Shown: piece by piece, positions 31,657 to 44,138 of the stretch
Position numbering within the stretch: the first letter of the stretch is position 1
Layout: each line of letters starts with the position of its first letter
Assembly (NCBI GenBank): GCA_015501585.1
Contig: JADNRY010000106.1
Span: 1-64,000, forward strand
Source of the DNA: Rhodocollybia butyracea
Taxonomy: Eukaryota; Basidiomycota; Agaricomycetes; Agaricales; Omphalotaceae
Direction: 5' to 3'
DNA length: 64,000 bases
Made by a program: the position numbers and the translations under genes
Notes under the pieces: generated by a model
Told to the model about the DNA's origin: nothing
Seen by the model: only the letters and a program-made list of their open reading frames with translations
Database searches by the model: none

Positions 31657-34189
31657 TTTGTGATATCAAAATGACGTAGTTTGCTACAACCACGTGTGGC
31701 TCATGGTACTACTTACAATTATTGTCCGGGTGTTTGTGGACATCTGAAGTACCCGAGGAGGAACAATAGATCTGTTTGGCGTGTATATTGCGCGGTTCAG
31801 CAGAAAGGAGGTTAACTCGGCCGTTGTGTATTTTTGCTAACACCAGGTCACTGAGATTTTGCACGCATGCCAGATCATTCATACACAATCAGTATCTAGC
31901 ATCAACCTGGCGGTCGCAACGCCGGGTATCTTTATATATGGGCCGGAAACGGTGAACATTGGTATCCAGTAATTCATTCGCTATGACGGGGACTAACAGG
32001 CCTTGAAAGGTTCTGCCAGGGTTCTGCTGTGCGCTGCTGGTGGGTTGTTTCTCTAATTTACATGACCTTACGGTTTCAACGTATGACATCTGATTGCTGT
32101 TCCTGGGGACCTGGACAAAATCAGCAATTGTCAGCGGTGTCTTGATCTCTATGTTGGAGAAAATGAGCGAAAATGAACGACGGAGTCGGCGAATGGAGGC
32201 TCACTGGTACGTTGAATTATGGTGTCCGTTCTGTAATTTCACTCAAGCTGGTTTCTCTTCTCAGGTAATCCTTAGTTGCTTAAATTCACTTGCTTGCTTA
32301 AATGACGTCGCAGAACTCCAAAAGCTGGACCTCGATCCAGCTTAGTCTCTCAATTTACCTCTTTTTATTCCTTGATGCCACTACGAAACGTACAAGGCGC
32401 GGTGGGCAGTTCAGCTAGGTTACTTATATGCACTACAACGTGGTCGCCAATCGATTTTCCCCCTGGGCCTTAACCGATTGACTAGTACATCGTTATGTTT
32501 TCTCTAGCTCAAGATATGTCTTTAATACACTAGTTAACCTAGGCGTTATCTGACAGCCCACAATGAAAGCTTGGTCTAGATCTCTTTTTAATTCTGGAAG
32601 CCTTATGTTGACGGATTTGATTATTTTGGTTATTGTTCAAATCGTTCGCATCAGATTATTCATTCAGGGACTGACTCTATTTGCCTTTAGCCAACCTAAA
32701 TCAGCGACTTTTCATCGATGAAGGAACAGTTAGATTTCAGTCATAACATGGCTCCTCGGGGCTCTGAACTGGCCGTGCGTTCTTCAGGCGGTGTTGGAAC
32801 TTCAGGTTTACTACAGGGGTTGAAGGGGGTTGAAGTGTACGCATCATGGGCTGTATAACTTAATATGAATCCGACGTAGTTTTTTCTTCACTGAGCAATA
32901 CATTTTCAATGCAATACACCGAGAAAGCGTCAAAGGCGAGATCTGCGTACAGTAAAAGGAAACTACTGCCACACCTTCTGAGCACGACAATCTGTGATTG
33001 CCCTTATAAGGTACTCACTGGAGAGCCGAAAAGTGACAAGTTGAACAATGCGGAACGTATTTTGAAACGTGAGGATGAAAGAAAGAAGGTGGTAGTAGGT
33101 GTAGTGGAGTGGAAGGTGTGTTGGAGAAGAACCTGTGATGTCAAACAGCTGTAAAAATCTCTGCTAGCGAATTAGCGCCCTTACTGTTCATTCCGCGCTT
33201 ATAATCGAGCCCGCTTATGAGCGCCACCATCTTGCTCATAACCTGCTCATAATGCCGTGTTTGGTGCTAGGCGCTTATGTTTCTGTGTTTCTTCTCCTGA
33301 CAACTACAGAGGCCATCGTTTCCGACTTCTTTATTCACTTTACCTACTCATTCCTAGAATCAGCGACACTTGCTATAATTCAGCTTGGATTTTCCACCTG
33401 TAGTATGAAAGATTCGCTCTCCCAATCTATGGGCGAAACTTTTCAACCAACTCAACCAGTGCTAGCTGCGGGCCCTCATTATGGAACTACTTAGTTCTGG
33501 ACCTATCTTCCGGTTGTTCTAAAGAACACGAGCTCATTTAAAGGTGCGCTCTTTTGCAGTTTACGCACATGGGTCGCTTATAGTTTGCTTCCTTTAGTTT
33601 CTTTATATCTTGAGGTTTCGCCAGCCTCATTCCAACGCCCGCCGTCTTACGCCCGTGTAAAAACAGAACAACGCATAATTCGCTTTGCTACCCCGTCCCT
33701 ACCCCACAATAAAGAAATCAGCACATTCTCAGGCCACGTCCACGCTCATCCCCATGGGCGTGTTCTCATCCACATCTAGTGCTCGATTTTCTTGTTTGGC
33801 TGAGAAGAAACTTTCACAACGACCCTCGGTAATCATGCACCTACCTTTCAAGCTTATGCTTGAGGAAGCAACTTCTGATGGGCACGAGCGCATGGACTCC
33901 TGTGGCGCGCTCTCGTCCTCTCCCTGAGCATCGGATGTGTTTAACAGGAATTCGAAGACGGCGGAGAAGGTAACGCCTCTTGATTACTATTTATTGATGC
34001 TAAGTGTTTTTGACAGGTGTGATTTCAATCCTATCTGCTGCGACCAACGGCCTTACTATCATCTGGACTTGGAGGTGACTCCAAGTACTACTACTATACC
34101 CAAGTCTTCCCCTCAGAAATGTAGATACGGGTCAGGATAGCCCTACGAAGAAGGCATTACACAGTGCCACGACTTCCGTCGGCTCATTG
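31657..34189. other. Long stretch without a recognisable gene
   Basis: Several short frames on both strands, for example minus 31889-32089 and plus 33252-33494, show no motif or exon pattern. No tandem or inverted repeat stands out. Confidence 0.35.
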
Positions 34190-34860
34190 AGACCCTATGC
34201 TTAACCCTGCAGCCCTTGGACGGCGATGAGGGGGCGGGACATTCAAATTTGGAGGTCTATGGGTGCGGGAGGCATGCCTCCAGGTGGATCGGGATTCAGT
34301 CCCAGTTTCCGAATGCATATTCTCCGACTTGTCCTGGATTCGTTCCGCATTCACCACTCGGCGGAGATGCTTCACCTATGGTTTTCGGCGGAACATCTCC
34401 TTACTTCGACGCAGGACGTAACGGGACTTCGCCGATGTATTCACCGACATTTTCTGCTTTCAATCCCACGTCATCTGCCTTCTCACCGACTAGTCCCCAT
34501 CGTTCTTGCCGACTTCCTCTCGCCATAGCCCGTAGTCTCCCTCGTTCAGCCCACCTCACCGCGGTATCCACCAACAGGTCAGTCCTGCGTTACCACGATG
34601 TACAATGCATCTATTTTTTTCTTTACTAACTTTATGCTTCTACTTACAGGCTCTCCTAGCAAGTATTATTCCTATTCCACTGAGTTTACTATTGTTTGAG
34701 GTCTACTCGTTAGCTTGTGAGCATTGACCGTTTTTCTCCGCCGTGAATATGCGTTGATTATTACATCTGTAGCCCCTGCGCAAATGTCTCCGTCATCTCC
34801 CAGGTATTCACCAACCTCTCCTATCTTTGCCCACCTCGCCGCGATATTGTGCGTATAATA
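34190..34860 (+). pseudogene. Decayed fragment of RNA polymerase II largest subunit (RPB1) C-terminal domain
   Basis: RPB1 ends in YSPTSPS heptads that recruit mRNA-processing factors. Across three frames this stretch reads GDEGAGHSN, GGMPPGGSGFSPSF, NAYSPTCPGFVPHSP, GGTSPYFDAGRNGTSPMYSP, NPTSSAFSPTSP and SPSFSP, then MSPSSPRYSPTSPIF and PTSPRY near 34782-34850. This is the order of the basidiomycete RPB1 pre-CTD linker followed by degenerate heptads. Frame shifts and a TAG break it repeatedly. A GTCAGT...TTACAG interval with CTAAC, near 34577-34650, looks like a retained intron, favouring a DNA-level duplication over a retrocopy. The rest of RPB1 is absent, so the working gene should be elsewhere. 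Confidence 0.65.
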
Positions 34861-35645
34861 TATCGCCTCTTCATGTCTGGCAATTGTTGACGACTTCGTC
34901 TACTCCCGCACAGCAGTCGACTTCGAGCCTTCAACACAGTCCTGTATCCCCACTGACTCCAAAACCGACTGCGCAGCCCCCCGTACCGCCACCACGGTTG
35001 GAAACTACGACTGTAATCGAGGCGGACACGTCATCCTGCAAGGCTTGAACCTCGTCCTCGAGTTCCCTCCCGGCGCCACAGCTATACTACCTCCAGCGCC
35101 AGTACGCCATTTCCACACCCCTGAACAAGGATGAGAACCCCGCATTGCACCCGCATTTCTACCCAGCAGGATGCATTCGTCACCGGTTGGAGCACCAGGA
35201 TTTTGAAGGGTTTTGAAAAGCTTGGCCTCAGCGCAGCTGTCGCCGGAGTTTGGACTTGAAAACCTTTTGTACCCTAGAGCAGTTGAAAGCCCGGCCAGGC
35301 TGGTAGACATCGTTTGTAACTCAGTTCTTGCTCTATTTGAAATGCTACTGGTGCTATTTGAAATCTAGCGCTGGTAAATGATCTACTTCGCTCTCGAGGA
35401 TTATGCCCGCGCATGGAAGCGGATAAAAACAGCCACAGCTAGCGACAAACACCCTATATTTGCAGTATACATAAGGGACGCTACACAGCGAATACTTATA
35501 GCCCTAAACGTTCCTAGAATGGTAGCGAGTGAACAACGGCGTGAAAAACGAATCCGAACGTTGTAAGTAGGAGACTATGGTACGGGCCTGGATGCCTCCC
35601 TCGGTATGCTACAGAAATATCAGCGAGTATTCTTTAACGGCAAGA
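34861..35645. other. Pro/Ser/Thr-rich remnant and gene-free DNA
   Basis: A frame to 35048 is Ser/Pro/Thr-rich (SPVSPLTPKPTAQPPVPPP). It may be the tail of the RPB1 fragment or chance. Nothing further was recognised to 35645; a short frame at 35378-35566 has no known relative. Confidence 0.3.
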
Positions 35646-36842
35646 TCAACTAGAAGTACCCACTGCCCAATCATTTTTTCCTTGAAGGAGCTGCCAAATT
35701 TCGAACAAAAAGTAATCCCTATCGTCCTTTCCTGCGTCCCGTTTCCTTTTATTTGACCTATGGGTGACCATTTCCTTATACTTTCCCTTTTCAACGAGAA
35801 ACGCTGACATCGCGGCATATTCCGGGTTGATACGATCTTCGGGTAGGATTTCCGTGAAGTCGTCTTCGTCTTCTCGGTCGTCTTCGCTGATAGGGGCGTC
35901 AGATTCAACCTCAGTCTCACCTTCTCCGTCCGTATCTTGAGCACCGACCGCCTTCCCCTCTTCATCCTGTCTGTGTAGGTCTCGGCTGTGGTTATCAGCA
36001 GGTGAGATGTCAACCTCGACCTCGCACCTCCCCTCGCCACCTAAATTCCAGGCATTGACCGCCTCCTTCTCCTTTTCCGGGGGGTCCCGGTTAACCTCGA
36101 CCACGCAACGCCCATCGCCGTCTGATTCATGACCACCAATCTCCTTCTCATCTTGGTGACTGCCATCAGGACTAGGGAGTCAGCCGCGATCTCACACTGC
36201 CCTCGCCTTCGTCCGGGGCCCGAGTATCAAACACCTCCTCCTCCTGCCTATAACGTATCGCGTGCAGTTTGGTGAGATCGTCCTTGCGTGCATCTTTTGC
36301 CTCGTTCTCCGGTATGGGTTCCAGTTCTGCCGCATGTTCGACGTTGGGCTTGTCACCCTCATGGCAAAGCGGTGAGCAGGTCGCAGAAGTCGGGGCTGTA
36401 GCCGAGAGAACGTTATACGCATCCTTGTAAGCAAGGTAAATTTTCCTTTTCTTAGCCGCGGCGGAATTTGAACCCTCTGGAGGACCTTTATCAAGGTGGG
36501 TCTGTATATTTGAGAGCGTCAGATGTTTTGCGCAATCTTTTTTCCGCACGGCTCCGCTGTTTAAAAGACTTAGTACTTTGTTGACGAGATTAGAGGGACA
36601 TGGCTCGCACTACTGCTTAGAACTTCCTAAATAGAAAACTTTCAACGACTGAATTGAGGATTTATCGTCCTCTGGAGCAGCAGCCCTGAATGTCTCTTCT
36701 GAGACGACCTATAGGTATAGATTGATTAACAAGCGTGATAGGAAAAGAAAAGACGGACCTGCGCAGGATAACGGTTTGAAATAATCACCACGTCGCCGAC
36801 GTTGAAAAATACGCGCGTCTTCAGTTTTTTTGGCGGAGGCAT
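35646..36842 (-). CDS. Hypothetical acidic protein, probably broken
   Basis: Not recognised. ATG at 36842 (MPPPKKLKTRVFFNVGD) splices at CAG/GTCCGT to VVSEETFRAAAPEDDKSS. An in-frame TAG follows near 36613, then DCAKHLTLSNIQTHLDKG, which recalls the C-x-HLD core of Rad18-type UBZ4 zinc fingers but lacks two of the metal ligands. After a further frame change near 36180 comes a Glu/Asp-rich part (GEGETEVESDAPISEDDRED) with a basic patch (RSNKRKRDAGKDD) and a stop at 35646. One stop and one frame change suggest a pseudogene. The UBZ4 resemblance is weak. Confidence 0.3.
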
Positions 36843-37788
36843 AGCAGCGACGATGGCGGAGCTTAACAGAGCTTAACCAACCTATTGACAAATACGCCGG
36901 CCTTGAGCGCTTAAGCGATCAACGTTCAGTAAGTACTTGGTTCAAAAGGAACTTATACATCAAATGAATACTGGTGAACCCAGAAGGGCATTTGACGGAG
37001 CTGTGTTTCGCGCACACGATTTTGATTTGAATTCCCTTTCCAACGATATTGGGCGAGCAGAAGATATCGTCTGCATCGTGAACGTTCGTGGTCTTGTTCG
37101 TGGTAGTTCGTGGTAGTTCGGTATACTGTTCTGGTTTCGAGCTTTCTAAATTCCAATCGTTTGCGCATTCAAAGCCCCGATATCATAATCAGTGATAACA
37201 ATTATGATTAAATATAAGCCTCCCTGAAATCCGGGCCGCATATTCAGCAAACAGGTAGTACCGACACAGGTTCAAAAGTAACGTGCCAGAACCGTAATAC
37301 TCACAAGCAAATTCAACGCACAGACTACTCCTAATATTTCATGGGAGTCGGAGTCAATCAGAGTACGTTAGAACCGCATGTACTTATATCATGTAGTGCA
37401 TTAACACAGACAAGACGGCGGCTTAAACATATAGATTCTCAATATTGTAAACACTGGAAAAAGATTCAAAGAGGAAACAAAAAAGAACGAGGACGAGCTT
37501 GGAAAGAATGTTAAAGACAGATATGCCCTCTCCAAGTACTCACACTCAGTTTTATAAATTTAACGACCGTTCGACACTACGAAAATTGCGGCTGAAGCTC
37601 AGCATGGGCTTATCGCTCAGGTGATCAAGAACATCATCTTCTTACACCTTCTCGATACGACGATTAGCTATTGACATACTCAACACAAGACGATTCCGTA
37701 GTTCGGAAATTTGGAAACATGGCGTCTCACACAAAATTCCCTCAGGAACATCGATTTGGATTTCAAGTAAGTTATAAAGTTATGCGCC
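36843..37788. other. Gene-free boundary between accessory and gene-dense regions
   Basis: Only small repeats of GTTCGTGGTA (near 37085-37117) are visible. Confidence 0.4.
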
Positions 37789-38396
37789 TCAGAACGTAGC
37801 CGGACAAAGCCCAAACTTCGTCCGCAAAGCATCAACCTCCTCTTGGCTATTCAAGCATCCTGGACGCACAGGTTTTTGACGAAGTTTAAAAGCTGTAGAA
37901 TATGAGGCATACGAACATGAAGACCTATTAAATATACTCACCCCCGTCAATAATGATAACACCCTCAATCTCTTCCTTCTCCCTCTGTCTTTCTCTTTTT
38001 TCCTCTTCTTCCAGTAGTACCTCCCACCTTGGGCGTAGTGAGATTCTCCCTCTTGGACTCCTGACAGCAGTCAAGGCGTCAGGATCTTCCTGGTGCTCTT
38101 GAGGGCTCCAGCGACCTCCGCCGTTCCGCCGACATATTTCAGACGGCTGGTTTAATGGGTACCCAAAAAGTGGGTGACTGGGTTCAAGGGGTGATGATGG
38201 GGGGTGATACCGATGTCTGGAAACAACTGGTCGATGGCGTTTCCTTCTGGCCGCTGAGTGGTAAACTTTCAATTCGATTTGATCTTCAACTAAGATGGGA
38301 GCCTCTGAGCATTTAATATCGCACAATCAGTTAAGGCTTACCAGTGTTCTGGGGTTTGAAATAAGAAATAAGGTTGTCAAGGATTTTTCTGTGCAT
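37789..38396 (-). CDS. Hypothetical fungal protein, intact
   Basis: No known domain recognised. ATG at 38396 (MHRKILDNLISYFKPQNT) joins across intron 38304-38340 to EAPILVEDQIELKVYHS. A basic, Pro-rich middle follows (RRKRHRPVVSRHRYHPPSS), then a charged helix (LLEEEEKRERQREKEEIEG). A last exon after an intron near 37870-37945 reads FKLRQKPVRPGCLNSQEEVD and ends at TGA 37789. Three exons in one open frame with good splice sites argue for a real gene of about 180 residues. No secretion signal or membrane segment is visible. The helix may form a coiled coil. Confidence 0.5.
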
Positions 38397-39117
38397 CGTG
38401 CTTCACTCGACACAATGCGAGGGTTGAGTATTTGAATGGTTCTAGTTTTATGCAGAAGTGACTATATTCACGACGAAGGAAGCCTCTACTTACTGATCAT
38501 CCTAATCAAGAATCACCTGAATGTACCTGAAGTTGCAAGTAATGGATTCACGTTACGGTATGAGAAGTTCGCATCAAACCCTCATTCTTATTGAGTGGAC
38601 ATGATCGGGTCACATTCTTGAAACAAGATCTCGATGGGTAGGCTTGCTTGGGCTGTGTACGTGCAAAAACGTCGATGGCGGAGGTGCACACAGAGGAAGC
38701 ATGAAATAATAATGTGTAGTCAGAATATGATTATTGATGCGCGGCGTCCGACGGTCACACTGAAGACTCTCGCTGGATGGGAATGTAATGTGTACCATCC
38801 ACTGAAATACCAAGTTCCAAGTCAACTTCTGTACACTGTTCATTTCAATCAAAACGTAGGGTTTCAGTGAATCACCGCAAGGTTCAATGAAAATAAAGAG
38901 AGCGGAGATTTTCACATGATATCCGTGGAGATCAAGATCCGCGATACGAGCGCCCACTAACCGACGTTGCTGAGGTGTCAAGCCTGCAAGTCGAGGATAC
39001 TGACGGTTGGTGGAACTTTACGGAATCGGGTTGACAGAATATATCAGCTCGCGTGAAGGTGAGCACACAGAGTCAAGGAAAATTCTGCCGCTAGCCAGCA
39101 TTCCAAATCCTTGATTG
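38397..39117. other. Intergenic stretch, possible minus-strand exon
   Basis: A minus-strand frame from 38981 begins MTPQQRRLVGARIADLDLHG, which looks exon-like and is followed by GTGAAA. It could be an upstream exon of the gene ending at 37789 or a separate small gene. Not resolvable from sequence alone. Confidence 0.3.
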
Positions 39118-39970
39118 ATGCAAATTCCACCTTCTACTGCGATCCAACAGCATCAACACTTTCGCAGAGGCGATGAGTATTGGGATGATATCTGCAGACA
39201 CATGCATGAGATGGAGGTTTGTTACCCCGTTCACTCTTTTGCTGTGGTTTGGTAATCCCACCTTTACTCAGAGGTACACCATGGGCTCGACTCAATCCAT
39301 GGATCAACAGCCCGAAATCCATTGGGACATGCGTCCCTTTCTGATCGACTTTCTGGTCGAAATCCATCTGAGCTTCCGCCTGCGCCCCGAGTCACTTTAT
39401 CTCGCTCTCAACATTGTTGATCGCTATGTCTCCCGCCGCATCGTTCTCATCAAACATTACCAGCTCGTCGGCTGCGCGGCGCTCTGGATTGCTGCAAAGT
39501 TTGAAGACTCCAAGGAGCGCATACCAACCGTGCAAAGCCTTGCACAGAAGTGCCACAGCGCGTACGAAGAGTCTGCGTTCATCCAGATGGAAGGCCATGT
39601 CCTTTCGACCATCCAATGGATGCTCGGTCATCCTACTGCAGAAGCCTGGCTAGGGCTTATATCTTGTCTTGAAGAGGCCAAGGTACAGCATGTCGCGCGT
39701 TTCCTCATGGAGATAACACTCTACTATCGTGATTTTGTCAAGTATACGCCCTCCTCAATCGCTCTAGCAGCGTTGGCCTTGGCTCGCCTTCTTTGCGGAA
39801 AGCCTGCAAAACTCTGGGAGGAGACTGATGAAGTATTGGAGATAGTGGATCTACTTGACATGCGCGTAAAGCGCATCGACAATTTGTCCAAAATGCTTGT
39901 CAAGAAGTACTCGTATGTGTTCTACTCGAGAGCGGCGGTGTTCGTTCGTCAATATTACCTTCAAAAGTAG
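39118..39970 (+). CDS. G1-type cyclin (short form)
   Basis: Cyclins bind and activate cyclin-dependent kinases; this type acts at G1/S. ATG at 39118 gives MQIPPSTAIQQ, then EYWDDICRHMHEME. Intron 39217-39271 joins to RYTMGSTQSMDQQPEIHWDM. The cyclin box N-terminal fold follows: RPFLIDFLVEIHLSFRLRPE, LNIVDRYVSRR and YQLVGCAALWIAAKFED. The second fold includes QMEGHVLSTIQWMLGHPTAE and TPSSIALAALALARLL. It ends at 39970 after 265 residues. The MRxxLIDFLVE motif and KFED match cyclin-box landmarks. Known fungal G1 cyclins usually have longer N- and C-terminal tails; here both are nearly missing, so this may be a truncated paralogue. The frame is fully open, so it is probably functional. Confidence 0.85.
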
Positions 39971-40626
39971 TTTTATGTATATTCAATATTCAATCAAGTA
40001 CCTTGTCGCTTGCAACAGCCACAAAGCTGCGAGTATTTTGAGGATATATCTGCGCCTTTGCACTCTTGAACAAGGAGTCGACAACAAAGAAGGTATTTAC
40101 TCCATAGGCATGTATGTGATGTTGGCTTGAACAAATCTACTTAAACGTATCCGAGTTTACAAATAATTTGCACGGCAAGCTCTGAAATCATGAATATAGC
40201 TACGACTCGGACGGTGGTCGTCTTGTACCTTCCATTTGCTTTGGGCTCCCAGTATCGCTTTCAGAGTGTTTTCCAGCCTGTTCTAACACTTACTCCAGAA
40301 TCGGACGTGACTCAAAGGTGATGTCAAACCGCGACAAAGATAGATTGAATTCAAGACCTCCGACGGTTGAGGCACATGTAATTTTTAACAAGAAAAGCCC
40401 AAAAATGAAATTCCCCGCAAGCCGAGCCATAGAAAGTGAAACACGGGAGTCCAGGTCCTGCCAGTAACTAGTCAAGCTCATCTCTAGATGCGGAAAAAAA
40501 CGGACACACAGCAAGGGGAGTTTGGTGGCGTGGGTGGCAAATATGGCTCGGCTTCGGTTGCCACCATGGCAATCGCCTCCGGTACTCTTTTCTACGAAAG
40601 TTCAGTATTGGGGCAAGGGATTTGAC
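39971..40626. other. Convergent intergenic region
   Basis: 3' flanks of the cyclin and the minus-strand DUF6534 gene. Nothing else recognised. Confidence 0.4.
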
Positions 40627-42582
40627 TCAATGACTAACCCTTCCAAGAGATACGACACTCGAGGACATCATCCCTAGCCTTTTCAGGAGACTCGTGTCCC
40701 CCTCCAAGTCTAAAAACGACTGGTCTTCGTCACTCGTATGGATGCCTCCCAAAGCGCGTATCCCGGCTCGAGCGTTCAGAGTGGCAAGGAGCGAGTTGGT
40801 GTACACTACATTTGAATAAGGAGAACTGTATCAAAGAGATCGAAAAACAGCACTTACAACGCCCCATACAGAAAAAAAACGATATATAAACAAAAGTGGC
40901 AGGAAATACCAAGATCTTTCAACCAGTTGTCAGTGAAATGAATTTGTTAGGGGTCCGTTCAAGCTTACCGAAACCAAGGAGGCCATAGCGCAAATACTGC
41001 AGTATGGTCGTTTGCAACTACGATCAAGTCATTAAAGTAAACGCCATACTCACCTCGTGAGAGCACCCGTATTGACTGCGAAAAGGGTCTGAAGAAATGA
41101 TGGATGTGGAGGTTTGAGGAAAGAGACAATTGGACCCACAAGTTTGTTAATCATCGTATCCGAGCTGTGTAAATCATGATAGATTAGGTCACGAACTTCT
41201 TAATCCTAAAAACGAACTAGACTGGCTTTCGAAACCCGGTCTTGGAAGTCTGCAGTAGATATGCCAGAGAGCTAGCAATAAGGACATCTCCAGCAGCCGC
41301 AAGCACATTGACGGCGATTGACAGTCCCTAACGATAGAGAAGGAAGGGGTTATGAGAGTCGTTGACATTGATAAGCAAAGCAAGTCAGCTTACTTTCAGA
41401 TGCACGGCGAGCTCGACAAAAGTCCGAATACGTGTTAACCTTTGGGAGCCGTCATTGCCGAGGTCAAAGGAAATACCAACGTCAAACCTACGCTATAAGA
41501 GCATATGCTTTAGTCATGGAATAATTTAGCGTCAAATACAGCCGAGCTTGAGAAAGACTCCACATACCTGTGATACAGCCTATGATAATGTAGGCAAAAA
41601 GCCTCAACACAATGAAGAAAGCGAGTCATGATGACAGCTTACCGAGCTCGGAAAACACCAGGGTCATCTAGCAATAGATGATCATCAGTAAAAACAAACC
41701 TTTGAGGAACAAACGACGTACCACGAACGCCGTGAGCCATATATTCGAATTGCTGACTGAAATAAGGCCAATGTTTCATCAGAAGGTGAGAAGATTGGAA
41801 GGGAATATTGAGTCGCACGTCTCCAAATTCTCCATGACAAAAAGCTGAAGCAAGCGATGAGATAGAACACGTAGTGATAATATCCTCACCTTTGTACAGA
41901 AAAAGCGATGAGTCCCTGGTGAAAAAAGCCCACTCAGTCGCAGCCAATCAAATAGCTTCGGAACTACTCACATTGACCAGAACTTCCACCTGGATATGCG
42001 GAAGCACTGAGCGATAAGTGTAGAGCATTAAACACTACATCAACGTACCAAGAGGCTCCTAAAATTGTTCGTTCAAGTTTGGACGTCATAAAAGCGTAGT
42101 CAAAATACACACCACACCACAGTCTTGAGCTCGTCAGGCTTATCATATCCAGTAATGACGTAAACGTACACTGCGAGCACAATCAGAGGCGATCAGGTGA
42201 ACTACATCGAGACCTCCGTACGAGTATGGCATATTAGTCCCTGATGGGAAAAGTCGAGGACGATGATAAAAAGGACCTAGATGTCGAGAGTAAGCTGAAA
42301 GCCCAAGTGTGAGGTTAAGTTGAAGGCGTTGAAAACTTACAAATACTCGCATTGCAACCGGATCTTGTGCATTATTGTTTGAGAAGTAATGCAGTGACTG
42401 GAGCACAGAGACTGGGCGCGATAAGATGTGACGACGGAACACCAGCTCTCAAGATCTCACCTCCAAGCAGGAAACAGGCGAATGCGACACCTATAAAAGC
42501 TGCTCCCATCCTATCGAGAAGAGAGAATTGAGCGAGTCGTTGCAGTAAAACAGTAACCTCACGTGTTGTCAATGCTAGCCAT
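40627..42582 (-). CDS. DUF6534-family multi-pass membrane protein
   Basis: ATG at 42582 (MASIDNT) joins to MGAAFIGVAFACFLLGG, the typical DUF6534 start. Helices and loops follow in small exons: SVLQSLHYFSNNNAQDP, VLFIIVLDFSHQGLICHTL, YVYVITGYDKPDELKTVVW, SLLVEVLVN, GLIAFSVQSFLSWRIWRR, LSIAVNVLAAAGDVLIASSL, LQTSKTGFRKSDTMINK, TLFAVNTGALTR, CMGRLYTNSLLATLNARAG and a cytosolic tail ending SLGRVSH at 40627. About seven membrane segments are expected. The family is highly multiplied in mushroom genomes and has no proven function; the fold looks receptor-like. At least a dozen introns of about 50 nt all keep the frame, so the gene is intact. Confidence 0.8.
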
Positions 42583-44138
42583 GTCGTTGCAGTCTCAAGG
42601 GGTGATCGATAAAGTGCTGCTTGAAACCGCAGAGAGAACAAGTTTTAAGTAGAGTCCACGAGGAGGGTAAGTGCCTCCGATGTAATACATGGGATTCCAG
42701 AAGACAGAAGACACTGAAGTCCAGAAACTAACGGCGAAAGCTGCCGCTTCTGAACGTTCTGAACCTCCAATTGAATGGTAGCGTGGCGGCGTAGCACAAT
42801 ATGCCATTTCAATCCCATCAATCTGCTGAACGTTTCTGAACTTTGAATATTTAAATGCTTGAATATTGCTGCATGCAGCACACGGTTCCATTTCCGTCGC
42901 TGGCTTGCCGCTCTCACCAGCGAGTTGGCTAAGGGAGCTCCGAACACAACCAAACAACAGTGATTCAGTATGGTCCTATGGACCATTGGCGGAGGACGAT
43001 TTGTGCTACCGGCTGGCTTTTGTTGATGTCATATGTACTGCTACTCTCCGTAAGTACTGAAAGCCGAAAGGTATGAAGAACCGCATTGCGCAAGATCAGT
43101 CAATTGAATCACTCCACTAAACCTCTAGTTAACGTCGAACGCCTACCGCTTTTGAGGACGGCGGATACCGGGCACCCAGGCACATGAGTAAAAGCGCCAC
43201 ATCTGCGCCACATCTGCATTGAGATGGGACAGTCATTTCTGGTCATTTTCACGTGCCGGACTGTCATTTCTTCGAGAGAAGACACAATTCCTGGGGAGGG
43301 GAAAGTGAGGTGACATAAGATTCAGGAACTCGCCGAAATTTGCATTGCAGCAAAACGTGTTGGTGCGATACCACTCTGCATCAGGAAGCTGCCGGGGAGG
43401 TGATTGGGGTTGTGTCACCACAGAGAAGACGGGCTGCCGCCGTGACCTGCGTGAGGCACCGCACTGGAGAGGTCTTAATTGTACCCAACTCTTGTAAATT
43501 GATCAATTAACTCTATCTCCATACTACTGCTAGTGAGTCTTCAACGTCTGAAGTGCTATAAGCCTCTATCTCTACCAATATCATCAATCTCGATTCCCTT
43601 CAACCTTTCATCCTCAAGGCCTCAAGCACGCTCCAGCATTTCCACCGTATTTTCAGAGGCATATCAGTCCAATTTGAGCTGGGAATCATATTCAGCATTG
43701 AGGCGGAGACGACATTCCTTGCGCTTTGCGGTCCTTTGTTAAAGGTTTTTGAAACTGTCCAACGAAAGTGACACTGGGATTCGGCGGCGTCCTTGAATTA
43801 TAACATAGGGTATTTCGCCCAACGCCTGCTGCAAATGCGTGGACATGAATACGTCTTTCATTCCTTGATGCTGGGGCATAATTCTGGCGCTGTCAGGATC
43901 GCGACCTTGTTTATGCTATGTGGATTCCAGAGCCTGATAAGATGAAAGTGGGAGTCGGAACGGACGTGGAGGACTTATCGTGATTCATATTGTAAAACCT
44001 TGTCGTACCGTGATCTTCCGTGACTTTCCGGTCGCCGAATATTGCCGAAACCTCCAAATTCCTTTCCTTTTTCCTTCTGAAAAGTTCGTTTTGCATCCCG
44101 CCCCTGCTACTTAATACCACTCACGTTCGCTTCAGGAC
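42583..44138. other. Divergent intergenic region
   Basis: Upstream regions of the DUF6534 gene (minus) and ATP synthase subunit d (plus). A plus frame at 43533-43742 and minus frames at 42645-42986 have no known relatives and are probably chance. Confidence 0.4.

Noticed and set aside
36480..36545. Rad18-type UBZ4 zinc finger
   Set aside because: Only the C and HLD part is present; the first and last metal ligands are missing, so it is mentioned only as a weak resemblance.
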